This document shows, piece by piece, positions 11,932 to 22,759 of a stretch of 64,000 bases of DNA. Below the pieces are notes generated by a model, which saw only the letters and a program-made list of their open reading frames with translations, did no database searches and was not told where the DNA came from. A program made the translations under genes and the position numbers. Positions within the stretch are counted from its first letter, which is position 1, and each line of letters begins with the position of its first letter. This DNA comes from Arabidopsis thaliana (lineage: Eukaryota; Streptophyta; Magnoliopsida; Brassicales; Brassicaceae): NCBI RefSeq assembly GCF_000001735.4, contig NC_003070.9, forward strand, positions 12,828,001 through 12,892,000, given 5' to 3'.

Positions 11932-12215
11932 GTTAGAATTTGAGTCCATGATTAAATCTTATGATAGATATATGTTAGTTCGTATGTAAAGTCAATCGGT
12001 TTGTGTTAACCATGACTTGTTACGGAAGGGTGTGATCAGTAAGAGTTGTGTCTTATTGGATAAGACACAACTATTATGAACGGTTAGGTTTTGTCATGTA
12101 GAAAACTATATAAGTGCAACTGTTGTCCTAATGTAAAGTTAGTCGAGTAAATGAACAAGTTTCAGTTTCGTAAACGTTTTCTATTTCTCGTTCTTGTCTT
12201 CTAGAAGAGACAAAT
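11932..12215 (+). mobile_element. LTR-like segment, possible solo LTR of a Copia family
   Basis: The segment starts TGTTAGAATTTGAG and has an LTR-like layout: a TATA-like CTATATAAG at about 12107-12115, then a pyrimidine-rich stretch ending near AGAGACA. It also holds a perfect 29-nt hairpin at 12044-12072 (13-bp arms, AGTTGTGTCTTAT). It does not match the 3' LTR of the Copia element downstream, so it is probably from another family. I could not find a clear target duplication, so the ends are approximate. Confidence 0.35.
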
Positions 12216-12225
12216 GTCGGTTAGG

Positions 12226-13062
12226 TCTTTTTTTTTTTTCTTTTTTTTTTTAATTTTAATCTTTCCAGATGGGCCTAATTAAAAACACGGTTACAAAAAG
12301 CAAAGCCCAACAATAGAGGCACTAGAAAAGAGATCTGCATCTTGATAGTGACCGGAAACAGAAACCCTAATCTACTAACACCGGCGCTAACAAAAACTCC
12401 TCTTTTGCAGCTAAGAAACCTACTTCCAGTTAGACCCAGAAGTTTTCTCTCGGAATAGATCAAGACACTGACAACAAGCTAGACCCAGAAGTTTTCTCTC
12501 GGAATAGATCAAGACACTGACAACCGGAACATCATCTCTCCACTCCCGACCTAAAAGAGGAGAGAACACCGAAGCGAACCCTCACCGCCAGCAACCACCA
12601 TCCACGAACCTCGACAGTGACCAATCCTCTTCGATCCGGTAAGACGAAAGCAAGAACTCGAAAGCTAGAAAAGGATTTGAGGCTCAGACAGATCCTTATT
12701 AACCGGAAAACGAGAAAAGCCCTCTAGGATCCAAAGGATCATTTGGATCCACAAATAATCGCCTTGACTTGCAGAGCAAACCCACCGATCTGCTCCTCAA
12801 CTTCCGCCGCGAGTCGCAACAACCACCACGAGCAGACGAGCCGAGAGAATAACCACCGCGATAACTCCTAGCGTCCATAACCAGGAGAAGAATCGACCGG
12901 GAACAACCTCACACCACCGTGGTTTCGCCACCACCGCATCGAGAACCAGACCACCACTCCCAACTCTACCGGAGAAGAAGACGACACACTCCCGCATCTT
13001 CAATTAAACACCATTAGCCCCTATGAAGATCTACAATAAAAGAGAAAAGGAAAAAAAGCTAG
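12226..13062 (-). mobile_element. Poly-A-tailed noncoding retroposon (LINE fragment or Sadhu-like)
   Basis: Read on the minus strand, the segment ends in GGAAAGATTAAAATT followed by two A-runs (plus-strand T-runs at 12229-12252), the signature of a non-LTR 3' end. The body is about 0.8 kb, GC-richer than its surroundings, and has no intact protein. It contains a perfect 49-bp tandem duplication (12431-12479 and from 12480). Size, poly-A and lack of coding resemble the Sadhu retroposons described in Arabidopsis, but a 5'-truncated LINE is equally possible from sequence alone. Confidence 0.4.
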
Positions 13063-13171
13063 ATCTACTTTTTGAAGTGAAGAGAGAGAAGAGAGAAAAA
13101 GGGGGCGAGGAACGATTGTCTGTCTCCTCGACAAATGTGTATGTTCTTCATTCTCTCTAAATAAATCAACA

Positions 13172-13183
13172 TGGTAGCAGAGC
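13172..13183 (+). other. Copia primer-binding site
   Basis: TGGTAGCAGAGC follows ATAAATCAACA, the usual junction between a 5' LTR end and the PBS. The canonical plant form has T instead of G at the sixth base. Confidence 0.6.
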
Positions 13184-14088
13184 TTTATTGATTCGAGGGC
13201 CAGTGGAAAGCGCAAAGAGAAGCTTAAGAATAAGAAATCCGCTGCGAGAAGAAGAGAAGAAAAATCTGGAAAAATTTCATGTTTTGTGTTTGCTTGGGCA
13301 CAGAACGAGAGATATGAATCAAAAAGTAAAAACAGAGATCTTTGCAACTTTAGCAAGTGATTCTCGTGTTTGATGGAAACGATGGAATCTGGGGTTTATC
13401 ATGATGAAGAAAGGTGTGGCTGGTGATGAAAGATGTTCCGAACAAACCGACGCAATCCGACGTGACATCCGAAGGGATGCAATTGAAAAATCAAAGGAGG
13501 AAGCGTTAGCGAAGGAAAGAAGGGGACTGTCAAGCACATGAAGATCATGTCTTTTCCCAGACTCAGAACACGTATGAAGGCGTGTGCGATGCTCGACCAA
13601 AAGAGGGGCTTCTGGTTTTGAAAACCAGAAAACCAATAAAGTGGTGTGATGTGTAAGAACCACAGTCACACAGAGTAAGCTTCTGTTGGAAGAACAATGC
13701 AAGGCTACTCAACAAAAGGTTCAAGGGAACCGATGATAGGTCGTCAACGAGACGTGGAGAAAAGTTTGTTTCAAAAGGAAGAAACAAACGTGGCGACAAA
13801 AGTCAAAATACGGCTGACAAATGGTGTGACTTTTGTACGTGTGACGATCACAATGAGAGTGATTATTTGAGAAAGCAACACAGGGATGTTAGCTTGCCTA
13901 CGGGTGTGAAGCTGCTTACCTAAGAGAGAGGGAGCAGAGTTCAGTTCGGTTGCAAAGATAGCCGACGAAAACGTGAAGAGATTTTCACGCACAAGACGTC
14001 AAAAAGACGTGGTGGTGATCAAAGGAAGACACCAAGCAAAAAGGAGAGATGCTTACCTAAGAGTGAAAGGAAGCATTGGCTGGTTATA

Positions 14089-17000
14089 GTGATAACCAAA
14101 GAAGACGTGGAGGAGGTCACGCACAAGGTAACATGTTGTTTAGTGCAGTTGAAGAATGATTTGGATTCACTAACAATGTCAGAACTTCTTGGTATCTTAA
14201 AAGCACAAGAAGCGAGAGTAACTGCAAGAGAAGAAAGCACAAAAGAGGGAGCATTCTATGTTCGTTCCAAAAGAAGAGAATCCGGTTTCAAACAAGACAA
14301 CACCAACAGCCGTGTCAATCAAGACAAAAAATGGTGTGGTTTTTACAAGAGTAGCAAACACACAGAAGAGGAGTGTCGAGAGAAACCGAAAAATGACGAT
14401 CATGGCAAAAATAAGAGAAGTAACATCAAGTGTTACAAGTGTGGGAAGATCGGCCATTACGCAAATGAGTGTCGCTCGAAGAACAAAGAGAGAGCTCATG
14501 TAAGTCTTGAAGAAGAAGACGTAAATGAAGATCATATGTTGTTTAGTGCAAGTGAAGAAGAACCAACAACGTTAAGAGAAGATGTTTGGTTGGTAGATAG
14601 TGGCTGCACAAACCATATGACGAAAGAAGAGAGATACTTTTCAAACATCAACAGAAGTATCAAAGTCCCGATTAGAGGCGGAAATGGAGATATAGTCATG
14701 ACAGCCGGTAAAGGAGATATTACCGTCATGACAAGGCATGGCAAAAGAATCATCAAGAATGTTTTCTTAGTGCCTGGTTTGGAGAAGAACCTATTGAGCG
14801 TTCCTCAAATCATCTCAAGCGGCTACCGAGTACTTTTTTTCAAGACAAGAGATGCATCATCTAAGATGCAAATGGCAAGGAGATCAAAGTGATGAAGGAG
14901 GCATGTAAAGCGTGTAATCTTGGGAATCAATCACGCAAGAGCTTTCCAAAAGAATCTCAAACGAAGACAAGAGAAAAGCTTGAGATTGTGCATACGATGT
15001 GTGCGGACCGATGCAACACCAATCGATCGATGGAAGTCGTTACTATGTGCTGTTTTTGGATGATTATACTCACATGTGTTGGGTATACTTCCTAAAACAA
15101 AAGTCGGAGACGTTCGGAACGTTCAAGAAATTCAAAGCATTAGTGGAGAAACAATCAAACTGTTCCATCAAGACGTTGAGATCCGATGGAGGTGGTAAAT
15201 TCACTTCACGAGAATTCAATCAATTCTGTGAAGAAGAATGAATCAATAGGCAAGTGACTTTGCCTTACTCACCACAACAAAATGGTGCAGCAGAACGCAA
15301 GAATAGATCATTAGTGGAGATGGCAAGATCAATGCTTGTTGAGCAAGACTTACCCCTCAAGTTATGGGCAGAAGCGGTATATACCTCAGCGTATTTGCAA
15401 AATCGCTTACCATCAAAAGCAATAGAAGATGATGTGACGCCTATGGAGAAGTGGTGTGGACACAAACCAAACGTGTCACACTTGAGGATGTTTGAAAGCA
15501 TATGCTACATGCATATACCGGATCAGAAAAGAAGAAAGCTAAAAGCTAAAGCAAAGTGTGGTATTCTCATCGGCTATAGCAATCAAACCAAAGGCTATAG
15601 AGTGTTCTTACTAGAAGATGAGAAGGTGGAAGTATCAAGAGATGTCGTTTTTCAAAAAGACAAGAAGTGGGATTGGGATAAACAAGAAGAAGTTAAGAAA
15701 ACTTTTGTCATGTCCATCAACGACATACAAGAGTCAAGAGATCAACAAGAGACATCCAGCCATGTTTTGTCTCAAATCGATGATCATGCTAACAATGGAG
15801 AAGGAGAAACCTCAAGTCATGTGTTATCCCAAGTCAATGATCAAGAAGAACGAGAAACTTCAGAGTCACCAAAGAGATACAAGTCCATGAAAGAGATCTT
15901 GGAAAAGGCACCAAGAATGGAGAATGAAGAGGCGGCTCAATTCATAGAAGCTTGTCTCGTTGCGAATGAAGAACCACAAACTTATGATGAAGCTCGTGGT
16001 GATAAAGAATGGGAAGAAGCCATGAATGAGGAGACAAGGATGATCGAGAAAAACAGAACATGGAAACTAGTAGACAAACCGGAGAAGAAAAATGTGATAA
16101 GCGTGAAGTGGATCTATAAGATCAAGACGGATGCAAGCGGAAATCACGTCAAGCACAAGGCAAGACTAGTTGCGAGAGGTTTTTCTCAAGAATATGGAAT
16201 CGATTATCTTGAGACATTCGCCCCTGTCTCGAGATATGATACAATACGAGCTTTACTTGCGTATGCGGCTCAAATGGAGTGGAGATTGTATCAAATGGAT
16301 GTGAAGTCGGTGTTTCTAAACGGAGAGCTTGAAGAAGAAGTTTATGTCACACAACCACCTGGGTTTGTGATAGAAGGCAAAGAAGAGAAGGTGTTAAGGC
16401 TTTACAAAGCTTTATATGGTCTTAAGCCAGCTCCACGTGCATGGTATGAAAGAATTGATTTTTACTTCATTCAAAATGGTTTTGCAAGAAGCATGAATGA
16501 TGCAGCCTTGTACATCAAGAAGAAAGGAGAAGACGTGTTGATCGTTAGCTTGTACGTCGATGATCTTATCATCATTGGAAGCAACACTCATCTCATCATC
16601 AACATTCAAGAAGAACATGAAGGACGAGTTCGAGATGACAGATCTTGGTTTGCTAAACTGCTTCCTTGGAATGGAAGTAAATCAAGATGACAGTGGCATT
16701 TTTCTTTCACAAGAAAAATATGCAAACAAACTTATTGATAAGTTTGGGATGAAAGAGAGCAAGAGTGTAAGCACCCCACTTACACCACAAGGGAAAAGAA
16801 AAGGAGTAGAAGGTGACGACAAAAAATTTGCAGATCCAACAAAGTACCGGAGCATTGTCGGAGGATTGCTCTATCTATGTGCATCAAGACCTGATGTGAT
16901 GTACGCAAGTTCTTACCTATGAAGGTACATGTCATCACCAAGTATACAACACTATCAAGAAGCCAAACGAGTGTTGAGATACGTCAAGGGAACGTCAAGC

Positions 17001-17438
17001 TTTGGAGTACTCTTTACAAGCAAAGAGACACCAAGATTAGTTGGCTACTCAGACAGCGATTGGGGTGGTTCTCCGGAAGACAAGAAAAGCACCACAGGTT
17101 ATGTCTTTAGTCTTAGCGGTGGCACAATCAACGGCGGAAGCAGAGTACATAGCAGTGTGTGCAGCGACAAACCAAGCTATATGGTTCAAAGAAGGTATTC
17201 CCATCTTATGTGACAACAAGTTAGCAATAGCGATTGGAAGGAATCTGGTGTACATAGAAGAACGAAGCACATCGAGATCAAGTATCATTTCGTGAGAGAA
17301 GCCGAGCACAAAGGACTCATTCAACTTGAGTATTGCAGAGGAGAAGATCAACTCGCAGACATACTCATAAAGGCACTGAACGTTTCAAGGTTTGAAGATC
17401 TCAAAAGGAAGCTTGGAGTGAAGCCGAGATATGATTAA
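14089..17438 (+). pseudogene. Copia gag-pol pseudogene
   Basis: Visible in order: zinc knuckle CYKCGKIGHYANEC (about 14432-14473); aspartic protease WLVDSGCTNHM (about 14586); a pre-integrase remnant ACKACNLGNQSRKSFPKE (14896 on); integrase pieces with FLDDYTH, LRSDGGG and NGAAERKNRS (15050-15310); reverse transcriptase with YQMDVKSVFLNGELEEEVYV and YVDDL (16288-16570); RNase H with GYSDSDWGGS (about 17040). Breaks seen: a frameshift and apparent loss of the GAG-pre-integrase part near 14850-14900, frame change near 15000, in-frame TGA at 15239-15241, frameshift near 16610, TGA at 16920-16922, frameshift near 17120 and another near 17260. The upstream gag (13190-14080) is more degenerate still. 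It is therefore not functional. Confidence 0.85.
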
Positions 17439-17445
17439 GGGGGAG

Positions 17446-17721
17446 TGTTGAAGTATAATCAAATCTCGTATAAGTCAAAGTCACATTCGTATAAGTTAGT
17501 TATTAAGTTAAGAGTCATGAGTTATAAGTTATGTCTTTTCATTAAGAGTCGTGTCTTCTCACCACAGTGTTTCGTTTCATATAAGTATAGATCGAGTCTT
17601 GTTTCTGTAACACATCACAACAATCGAGTTTTGTAATACAATCAAGTCAATAAGATTGATTACATTCATACTCTGTTTTTTCGTTCTTACTTTGTTCTTC
17701 TTTCAAAACAAAACATTAACA
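17446..17721 (+). repeat. 3' LTR of the Copia element
   Basis: This begins TGTTGAAGTATAATC directly after the polypurine tract, contains a TATA-like CATATAAG at about 17579 and probably ends in ATTAACA. The right boundary is inferred from the terminal CA only. Confidence 0.6.
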
Positions 17722-17932
17722 TTATCTAATTCCTAAAAGAAAAAAGTACAATTTCTTAAATACTACATTAACACAAACAATTGATTATATATTTTATACA
17801 ACACATATATTAAAATATAAAATTCTGCACGTACATGCGAGTCAAAATCTAGTGTATATATATATAATTCATAAAATATTAAACATTGAATTGTCTTAAA
17901 CTATACTATTGTAAACAAATATTCGAGTACAT

Positions 17933-18030
17933 AATGAAATATTGGGTCAATTGGTTTGATGAATAAAATGAGTTGATAGATCAAATGAAATATTGGGTCA
18001 ATTGGTTTGATGAATAAAATGAGTTGGGTT
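17933..18030. repeat. 51-bp direct tandem repeat
   Basis: ATTGGGTCAATTGGTTTGAT occurs at 17941 and 17992, with the following GAATAAAATGAGTTG also repeated. Related words (TGAGTTGGGTT and its complement) recur at 18540-18600, suggesting that the whole 17.9-18.6 kb stretch is one nonautonomous element. Confidence 0.7.
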
Positions 18031-18109
18031 GTAATAGTTAATGTTTTCAATGGTTTACCCAATTAACCCATCAAGTTTTGTAAAATTGAATTAAACCAAC
18101 TAAAATCTT

Positions 18110-18420
18110 CCCGTGATTTCCTCCCCAAAAAAAGGTAAACCTGTGATTTTCCCGTCTAAAGCGTAAATCCGTATTTTTCCAGCCAAAAACTTAAATCCTT
18201 ATTTTCCCGCCAAAAAAATATATCCGTATTTTCCCGCCAAAAAAATAACCATATAATTTTCCTGCCAAAAATGTAAACCCGTAATTTTCCCGCCAAAAAC
18301 GTTAACCGTGAGGTTCCCACAAAAAAAACGTAAACCCGTGAGTTTCTTGCAAAAAACCGTAAAGCCGCAATTTCCTGTCCAAAAACGTAAACTCGTAAAA
18401 AATTGTGAATCCGTAAATAT
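18110..18420. repeat. Degenerate ~28-bp tandem array carrying E2F-like sites
   Basis: The unit reads roughly CCGTATTTTCCCGCCAAAAA plus a variable (A/G)TAAA spacer and recurs about ten times with mutations. Three copies keep TTTTCCCGCCAAA (about 18202-18214, 18229-18241, 18285-18297). TTTCCCGCC is the plant E2F consensus (TTTSSCGS). The minus-strand frame 18156-18425 is an artefact of this array. Amplification of E2F sites by crucifer transposons has been reported, and this array fits that theme. Confidence 0.7.
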
Positions 18421-18689
18421 CCCAAATTTGATGATAATGAATTAATGATGATGATAATTATTTATTATTTTTATAATAATTAATAATTAAATTATTACTT
18501 AAATGGGTTAATTCATTTAACAACTCAACCCATAACTTAACCCATAACTCATTTAACCTTAAACTCATTTGATTATCAGTTGAGTTGAGTTGGGTTACCC
18601 ATATTGATACCTCTAGGTGTGCCTATAGGCAATAAAAAAACATTTGTTTCATGTTCCGAAAAATATAAACACATTTTTAGGGCCCCCAA

Positions 18690-18775
18690 ATCTTGTAAAT
18701 ATAGTGTATCAGAGTGGTTTTAGAGGACTCTTTTATTTCGTGAGCACCCAAGTTCGAGTCTTTTGAACAATTTTT
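18690..18775 (+). mobile_element. tRNA-like / SINE-like segment
   Basis: TATCAGAGTGGTTTTAGAGG resembles a Leu/Ser tRNA A-box region, and CAAGTTCGAGTCTT about 50 bp further resembles a B box (GGTTCGANNC). A T-run follows. It cannot fold as a proper tRNA acceptor stem as written, so a SINE head or tRNA relic is more likely than a functional tRNA. Confidence 0.3.
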
Positions 18776-19011
18776 TTTTACTTATATACACAATTAGGCT
18801 TTAAAAAAAGAAAATTGAGAATGGATTAAGAGAGATAGTTTATTGAGACACAAGGAAAGATAATTGTATCTTATTAGTTATTTATTACTGTTTTGTTTTG
18901 AATAATTTATATGGTTTGAAAAAAAAAATCGATTTATTTTATTTGAAAAGTTCTATATATTTATTTTTTCTTCTTGATCCCAATTTTAGCTTTGCCTTAA
19001 GCCTTGGCACG

Positions 19012-19350
19012 TGTTGCAGCGGGATAACTTATGAAGAACCGAGACAGTGCTTTTAAGGATAGAATACGAAAGTAATCTTGAGTGTCAATGGATCTCAAGA
19101 AAGACAATCGTAGCTCGAAATTCTAATATTATTGGACTTCAAAGACTTCGTTTGAGAATACTTTTCTCAGTGCTTATCAAAAGCTCTTTAATATTATTAA
19201 TCAAATCAACAACCGAATAATACAATAGGCCTAAGATGGCTATATATAATAAAAGCTCAAAACCCTAAAAATAGAATATTCTAGAATAAATAACTAAAAG
19301 ATAACAATAATAGATATTTGAAAATATTCCAAATATCTTGCTGCATCAAC
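19012..19350 (-). mobile_element. Solo LTR, probably minus orientation
   Basis: The plus strand reads TGTTGCAGC ... GCTGCATCA, giving TG..CA ends and near-complementary termini. On the minus strand a TATA-like TTATATATAGCC follows about 120 bp from the TG end, as in an LTR. The flanks GCACG and ACACG form a possible 5-bp target duplication with one mismatch. No internal domain is attached. Confidence 0.5.
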
Positions 19351-19620
19351 ACGACACTGGAAGTAGAGCACAACACTTAGACAATAAGCTATCATTATAA
19401 ACTATACGAACAACACTTTGAATAATAGAGAACACAAACTACAGTTAGATTACAAAGTACGGTTAAATTACTATTTCTCCCTAAGTTAATTTTTACGTTT
19501 ATTATAAAGTGGGTTAAGTTGAAGTTTGGCCACAAAACAAATTAAAAGCCCAACACAGTAGACTGCATCTTCTCCAATCTACACAAGCACGATTCCGATC
19601 AACATCACCAGCCATAGACA

Positions 19621-19838
19621 ATGGCGACTAAGGCCATCTCCAAAGGCTACAGTTTCGCTTCTACTTGGAAATAGGTAATCTGAGCTCGGCTTTGATCAAT
19701 TGAATGATGCTCGGTTTTATTGAAATATACTGAATTGTAATTAGCGTGTTGCAGAGAGCTCCTTTGACAGAGAAGCAACAAGCAACTATTGTTTCTTTAT
19801 CCCACGCATTTGCTGAATGGCCATTTCCTCCCAATCTT
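19621..19838 (+). pseudogene. Two-exon fragment of an unidentified host gene
   Basis: An ATG at 19621 opens MATKAISKGYSFASTWK and hits TAG immediately before a donor-like GTAATC. A second exon-like piece (19755-19838), behind GTTGCAG, reads [19 protein letters not shown] and on to PFPPNL, then GTGAGT. Clean splice borders and ordinary codon use suggest a real gene start. The following sequence passes into an Athila-like element, so it looks like a gene broken or captured by TEs. I do not recognise the family. Confidence 0.45.
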
Positions 19839-20650
19839 GTGAGTCTGAGGATGTTTTGGTTAATACGAATCAGGTTGTTATTCCTTCTCTAATGCTTAGC
19901 ACATTTGCACATCTAGCAGTAAATTAGGATTATTATCGAATCATTCAGACTATGACTTGTTTTTCTATGATCATGTTTGAGTAGTTTTCTTGTTAGGGTT
20001 ACAGTTTCTCATTAGGGATTTAGATGATTTAGTAGATTGCCTCCTTGCTAGGTTATCTGTAGGATTCTTCATCTTGATTGTTCTTAATGCTAGTTCTAGT
20101 GTAGCTAACTAGAAATTGATCTTAGATAATAAGTATACCCACCATAGGTACCTGCTACCAGAACTATCATAGATGGGCCTAAGTATTTAAGAAAGAACAG
20201 GTAGGCTCATAGAAGGTCTCTGGTTTAGATACTGAGGTGAACTAATCAAACTTGATAATAATGCATGTTTAAGTATAAGATTTCAACGCTCCACTGGAAA
20301 TCTTAGCTCTAGGCATAGTGAGTTTCGTGGAACACCACTGGTTATTCTAATATTAAAGTTTGAGTTTAAGAACGGTTCGATAACAACCTAGCTATTACTA
20401 TATCTACTAATCATTTGTTTCCTGAGAATACCCTAAGCCTAACGCTTTTTATCTTGTCTTACAACCTCACAATTTGTTATTGCTTACTTTTTGTTTCTTT
20501 TTATTTTCATTATTATTTTACTTAGCTTAATTCGATAACCATTAGTTTATTGCGTGATTTGAGAACTTTGTGAATTCGGTCCCTAAGTTTTGTAACTGAC
20601 CTCTTTATTTGAGAGAGTGGTCTAAGAATTAATTTAACCTACATCAAATT

Positions 20651-20664
20651 TGGCGCCGTTGCCG
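20651..20664 (+). other. Athila-type primer-binding site
   Basis: TGGCGCCGTTGCCG is diagnostic of the Athila/Tat lineages and fixes the right end of the LTR at about 20646. Confidence 0.8.
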
Positions 20665-20859
20665 AAGTTCTCTTTGATTCACCATTAGACTAGGTGTAGA
20701 ATCTAGACTAAGTTTTTATTTTTCTTTCTTTTGTTACTCACGCATTTTCTTTCTTCTTTTTCTTGTGACAGGAGAGCTAAAAGATGGAATGCAACAAACT
20801 GCTGGCAGATTTCGACGACAGTGTCGAACGACACCAACAGAGTGTCGATCGACACCATC

Positions 20860-21762
20860 TGCAAACCAAACCAGCTACCATAGGCGACTTCAACGATCGC
20901 TGATCTTTTCTACTCAAATCGATCAACGATCCAGCTACCTCCTTTTGCAAGAGAAGAATTTGCTATTCCTGCCTACTATAATCTTATTCCACGAGGAAAG
21001 TTTCGAAGAGCTCCTGATGAATCACCACTAGATCATCTGGAAGTCTTCGAAGACTTAGTGTCCTCAATCAAAGCAGATGGTGTACAAGCTGATTATCTTC
21101 TTTGAAAAGTCCTCCCCCACTCTCTCGCGGGCAGAGGAACATCATGGTTGTGATAACTCGAAGCAGGTTCATTGACGAATTGGACGGACACAAAGAACGC
21201 ATTCATGAACCACTTCCTTGATGATTCAATTACAGAATTATTGCGGGAGAAGATCTCTTCGTTTTCTCAAGATCCAACAGAAAGTTTGAAGGGAACTTGG
21301 ATCAGATTCAAATCCTATCAGAGGGATTGCCCACAACATGGTTTCCAAGAAGGCCAGCTCATCAACATATTCTTCCGCGAAATCGATAGGCAGTATCGAT
21401 TTTGTTTTGATGGTGCGAGTAATGGCAATTTCATGACAAAATCTCCAAGTGAAGCACTGGTTCTTATCAACAATGCTGTCACAAGTCTCTCAACACAGGA
21501 CATAGATAGTAGTTGGAGAAAATTGGCTAAGGATCCCATCATTAGTAGAGAGGAACAAGGATCTACACACATTGCTTCTCCAGCTATCCCTGCTTTCATC
21601 CAAGCCCACCCACCACCCATTGCTAAGAGTAGAACTGAAGCCATACTAGAGGAATTACTCGGACTGCTAAAGACCGATATTCCGCAACTGCGAACAGAAA
21701 TCAGGAAACGCGAGAAGTCTGCTTTTACAAAAGAATCTATTAATTCAGTTGAATCAGTGTAG
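20860..21762 (+). pseudogene. Athila-like gag pseudogene
   Basis: The frame covering 21172-21762 contains the Retrotrans_gag hallmarks: LREKISSFSQDPTES, WIRFKSYQRDCPQHGF, INIFFREIDRQYRF. Upstream, in other frames, are PLDHLEVFEDLVSSIKADG and the end of SLAGRGTSWL. At least three in-frame stops occur at 21103-21105 and 21151-21156 (TGA TAA in tandem), plus a frameshift near 20870-20900. Gag would form the virus-like particle of the element; this copy is dead. Confidence 0.75.
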
Positions 21763-22075
21763 ATCATATATAACCCATCAACTAGGGAAAGGCTGATATG
21801 TATCAAATGTATATCAACCAGGTATACGCTGCAATACACCAAGAGTTGCTTCCGATTTTAGCAAAAATGAAACTCTAGTTGCAAAACCCATCAACAATGA
21901 CCATACTTTTCAAACCGATCAAGTAAGTCAATTTCTCCGCAACTTTATCAACCATGTAAATTTTCATTTGGCTGCTTTCATATGTGGAGTCACTTTTTCT
22001 AATACCTTATGTTTGATCCCAAATCTCTTGCTAATTTGAATACTAAATGTGCATCATGATCCTATGTATATTCAG

Positions 22076-22205
22076 GACAAATATTGTGGAAGCTCATACT
22101 CAAGTGGAGTCTTTGCTCAAAGCTGAGTACTCAGCTGAAGAAGAAGCCAATATCAATATGATTTCCATTCAGGATTTGCAAACCCATCTCGACAATTTCC
22201 TTTAA
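22076..22205 (+). pseudogene. Exon-like fragment of an unidentified host gene
   Basis: Behind an acceptor (TATATTCAG) one frame reads [20 protein letters not shown] and then [14 protein letters not shown] before TAA at 22203. The acidic, helical composition looks like real protein and unlike gag. It may be the distal part of the gene whose first exons lie at 19621-19838, with the Athila remnant between them; that link is a guess. Confidence 0.35.
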
Positions 22206-22560
22206 GGTCTCATACAACTTGGTCAGCACTCAATCTAATTACGGTCAAAAAGAGTAGATCTTATGCTTATATAAAATTATCGGTCATGTTCTTTTTTGGT
22301 TGCTTGCTTCATCGGAGTTTCTATCAAGACAAATTTTTTTTAAAAAAGAAGCAAATACATATCAATGGAATGTAATTTGGGTTATACTCACAATCATATT
22401 AACATGGTATGATGATGATAAGCTCATGTGCCATAACGAGGTAATTTTTTTTATTTTTTTTGTGTATAAATGGAATGCTGGTTTTCCATGAATAGTCCAC
22501 ACTCTAAAACATGACTCAGACCCTACTTTTTCTTGATCAAATAAAAGGAAAATTTTTATA

Positions 22561-22716
22561 GAGTTTCTTAGGAAGAATCGTTTCTCTAACGCAGAGGAAG
22601 CTTTGCGTAATGAACTTAATAACCGCTCTGACATTAATGGCTTACTTCAGAAACTTGAGCTGGAGAATAAATATTCAATTAAAGAATCAAATGAAAGAGC
22701 TGCTGCTAATTGGGCG
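22561..22716 (+). pseudogene. LisH-like gene fragment
   Basis: One frame reads EFLRKNRFSNAEEALRNELN followed by INGLLQKLELENKY. The F-L-x-x-N-x-F-x-x-A-E-x-A-L pattern is that of a LisH dimerisation motif. There is no start, and the flanking sequence is noncoding. It is an isolated exon in TE-rich DNA, probably captured or left behind. Confidence 0.4.
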
Positions 22717-22759
22717 TATGTTTTTTTTGTTTTGTTTCGGTTTGATTCTTTCGCGTTAT

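Larger units (their letters stand above)
13172..17721 (+). mobile_element. Decayed Ty1/Copia LTR retrotransposon
   Basis: The internal region starts with a primer-binding site TGGTAGCAGAGC (13172-13183), one base from the usual initiator-Met complement. It continues through gag/zinc knuckle, protease, integrase, reverse transcriptase and RNase H, and ends at a polypurine tract (AAGGGGGAG, 17437-17445) before a 3' LTR beginning TGTTGAAG at 17446. The LTR has a CATATAAG TATA-like box and probably ends near 17721 (ATTAACA). I cannot find a matching 5' LTR; the retroposon and a different LTR-like piece lie where it should be. The gene order is the Copia order (integrase before RT). Confidence 0.85.
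19860..21900 (+). mobile_element. Athila-like Ty3/Gypsy remnant (5' LTR, PBS, partial gag)
   Basis: TGGCGCCGTTGCCG at 20651-20664 is the tRNA-Asp-type primer site of Athila/Tat elements. It follows a ~0.75-kb LTR-like stretch (about 19860-20646, left end uncertain). Athila-type gag follows (see next entry) and the element stops without protease or pol. No 3' LTR was found. Confidence 0.75.

Noticed and set aside
13021-14535. Several overlapping minus-strand open frames
   Set aside because: They mirror the plus-strand Copia gag region and are rich in Ser/Phe/Leu, as expected for the complement of Lys/Glu-rich coding sequence.
18156-18425. Minus-strand frame of 89 codons with repeating F-W-R-E-N
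   Set aside because: It is a translation of the E2F-site tandem array; the repeat explains the open frame.
18690-18775. Functional tRNA gene
   Set aside because: A- and B-box-like words are present, but acceptor and anticodon stems do not form; listed only as SINE-like.
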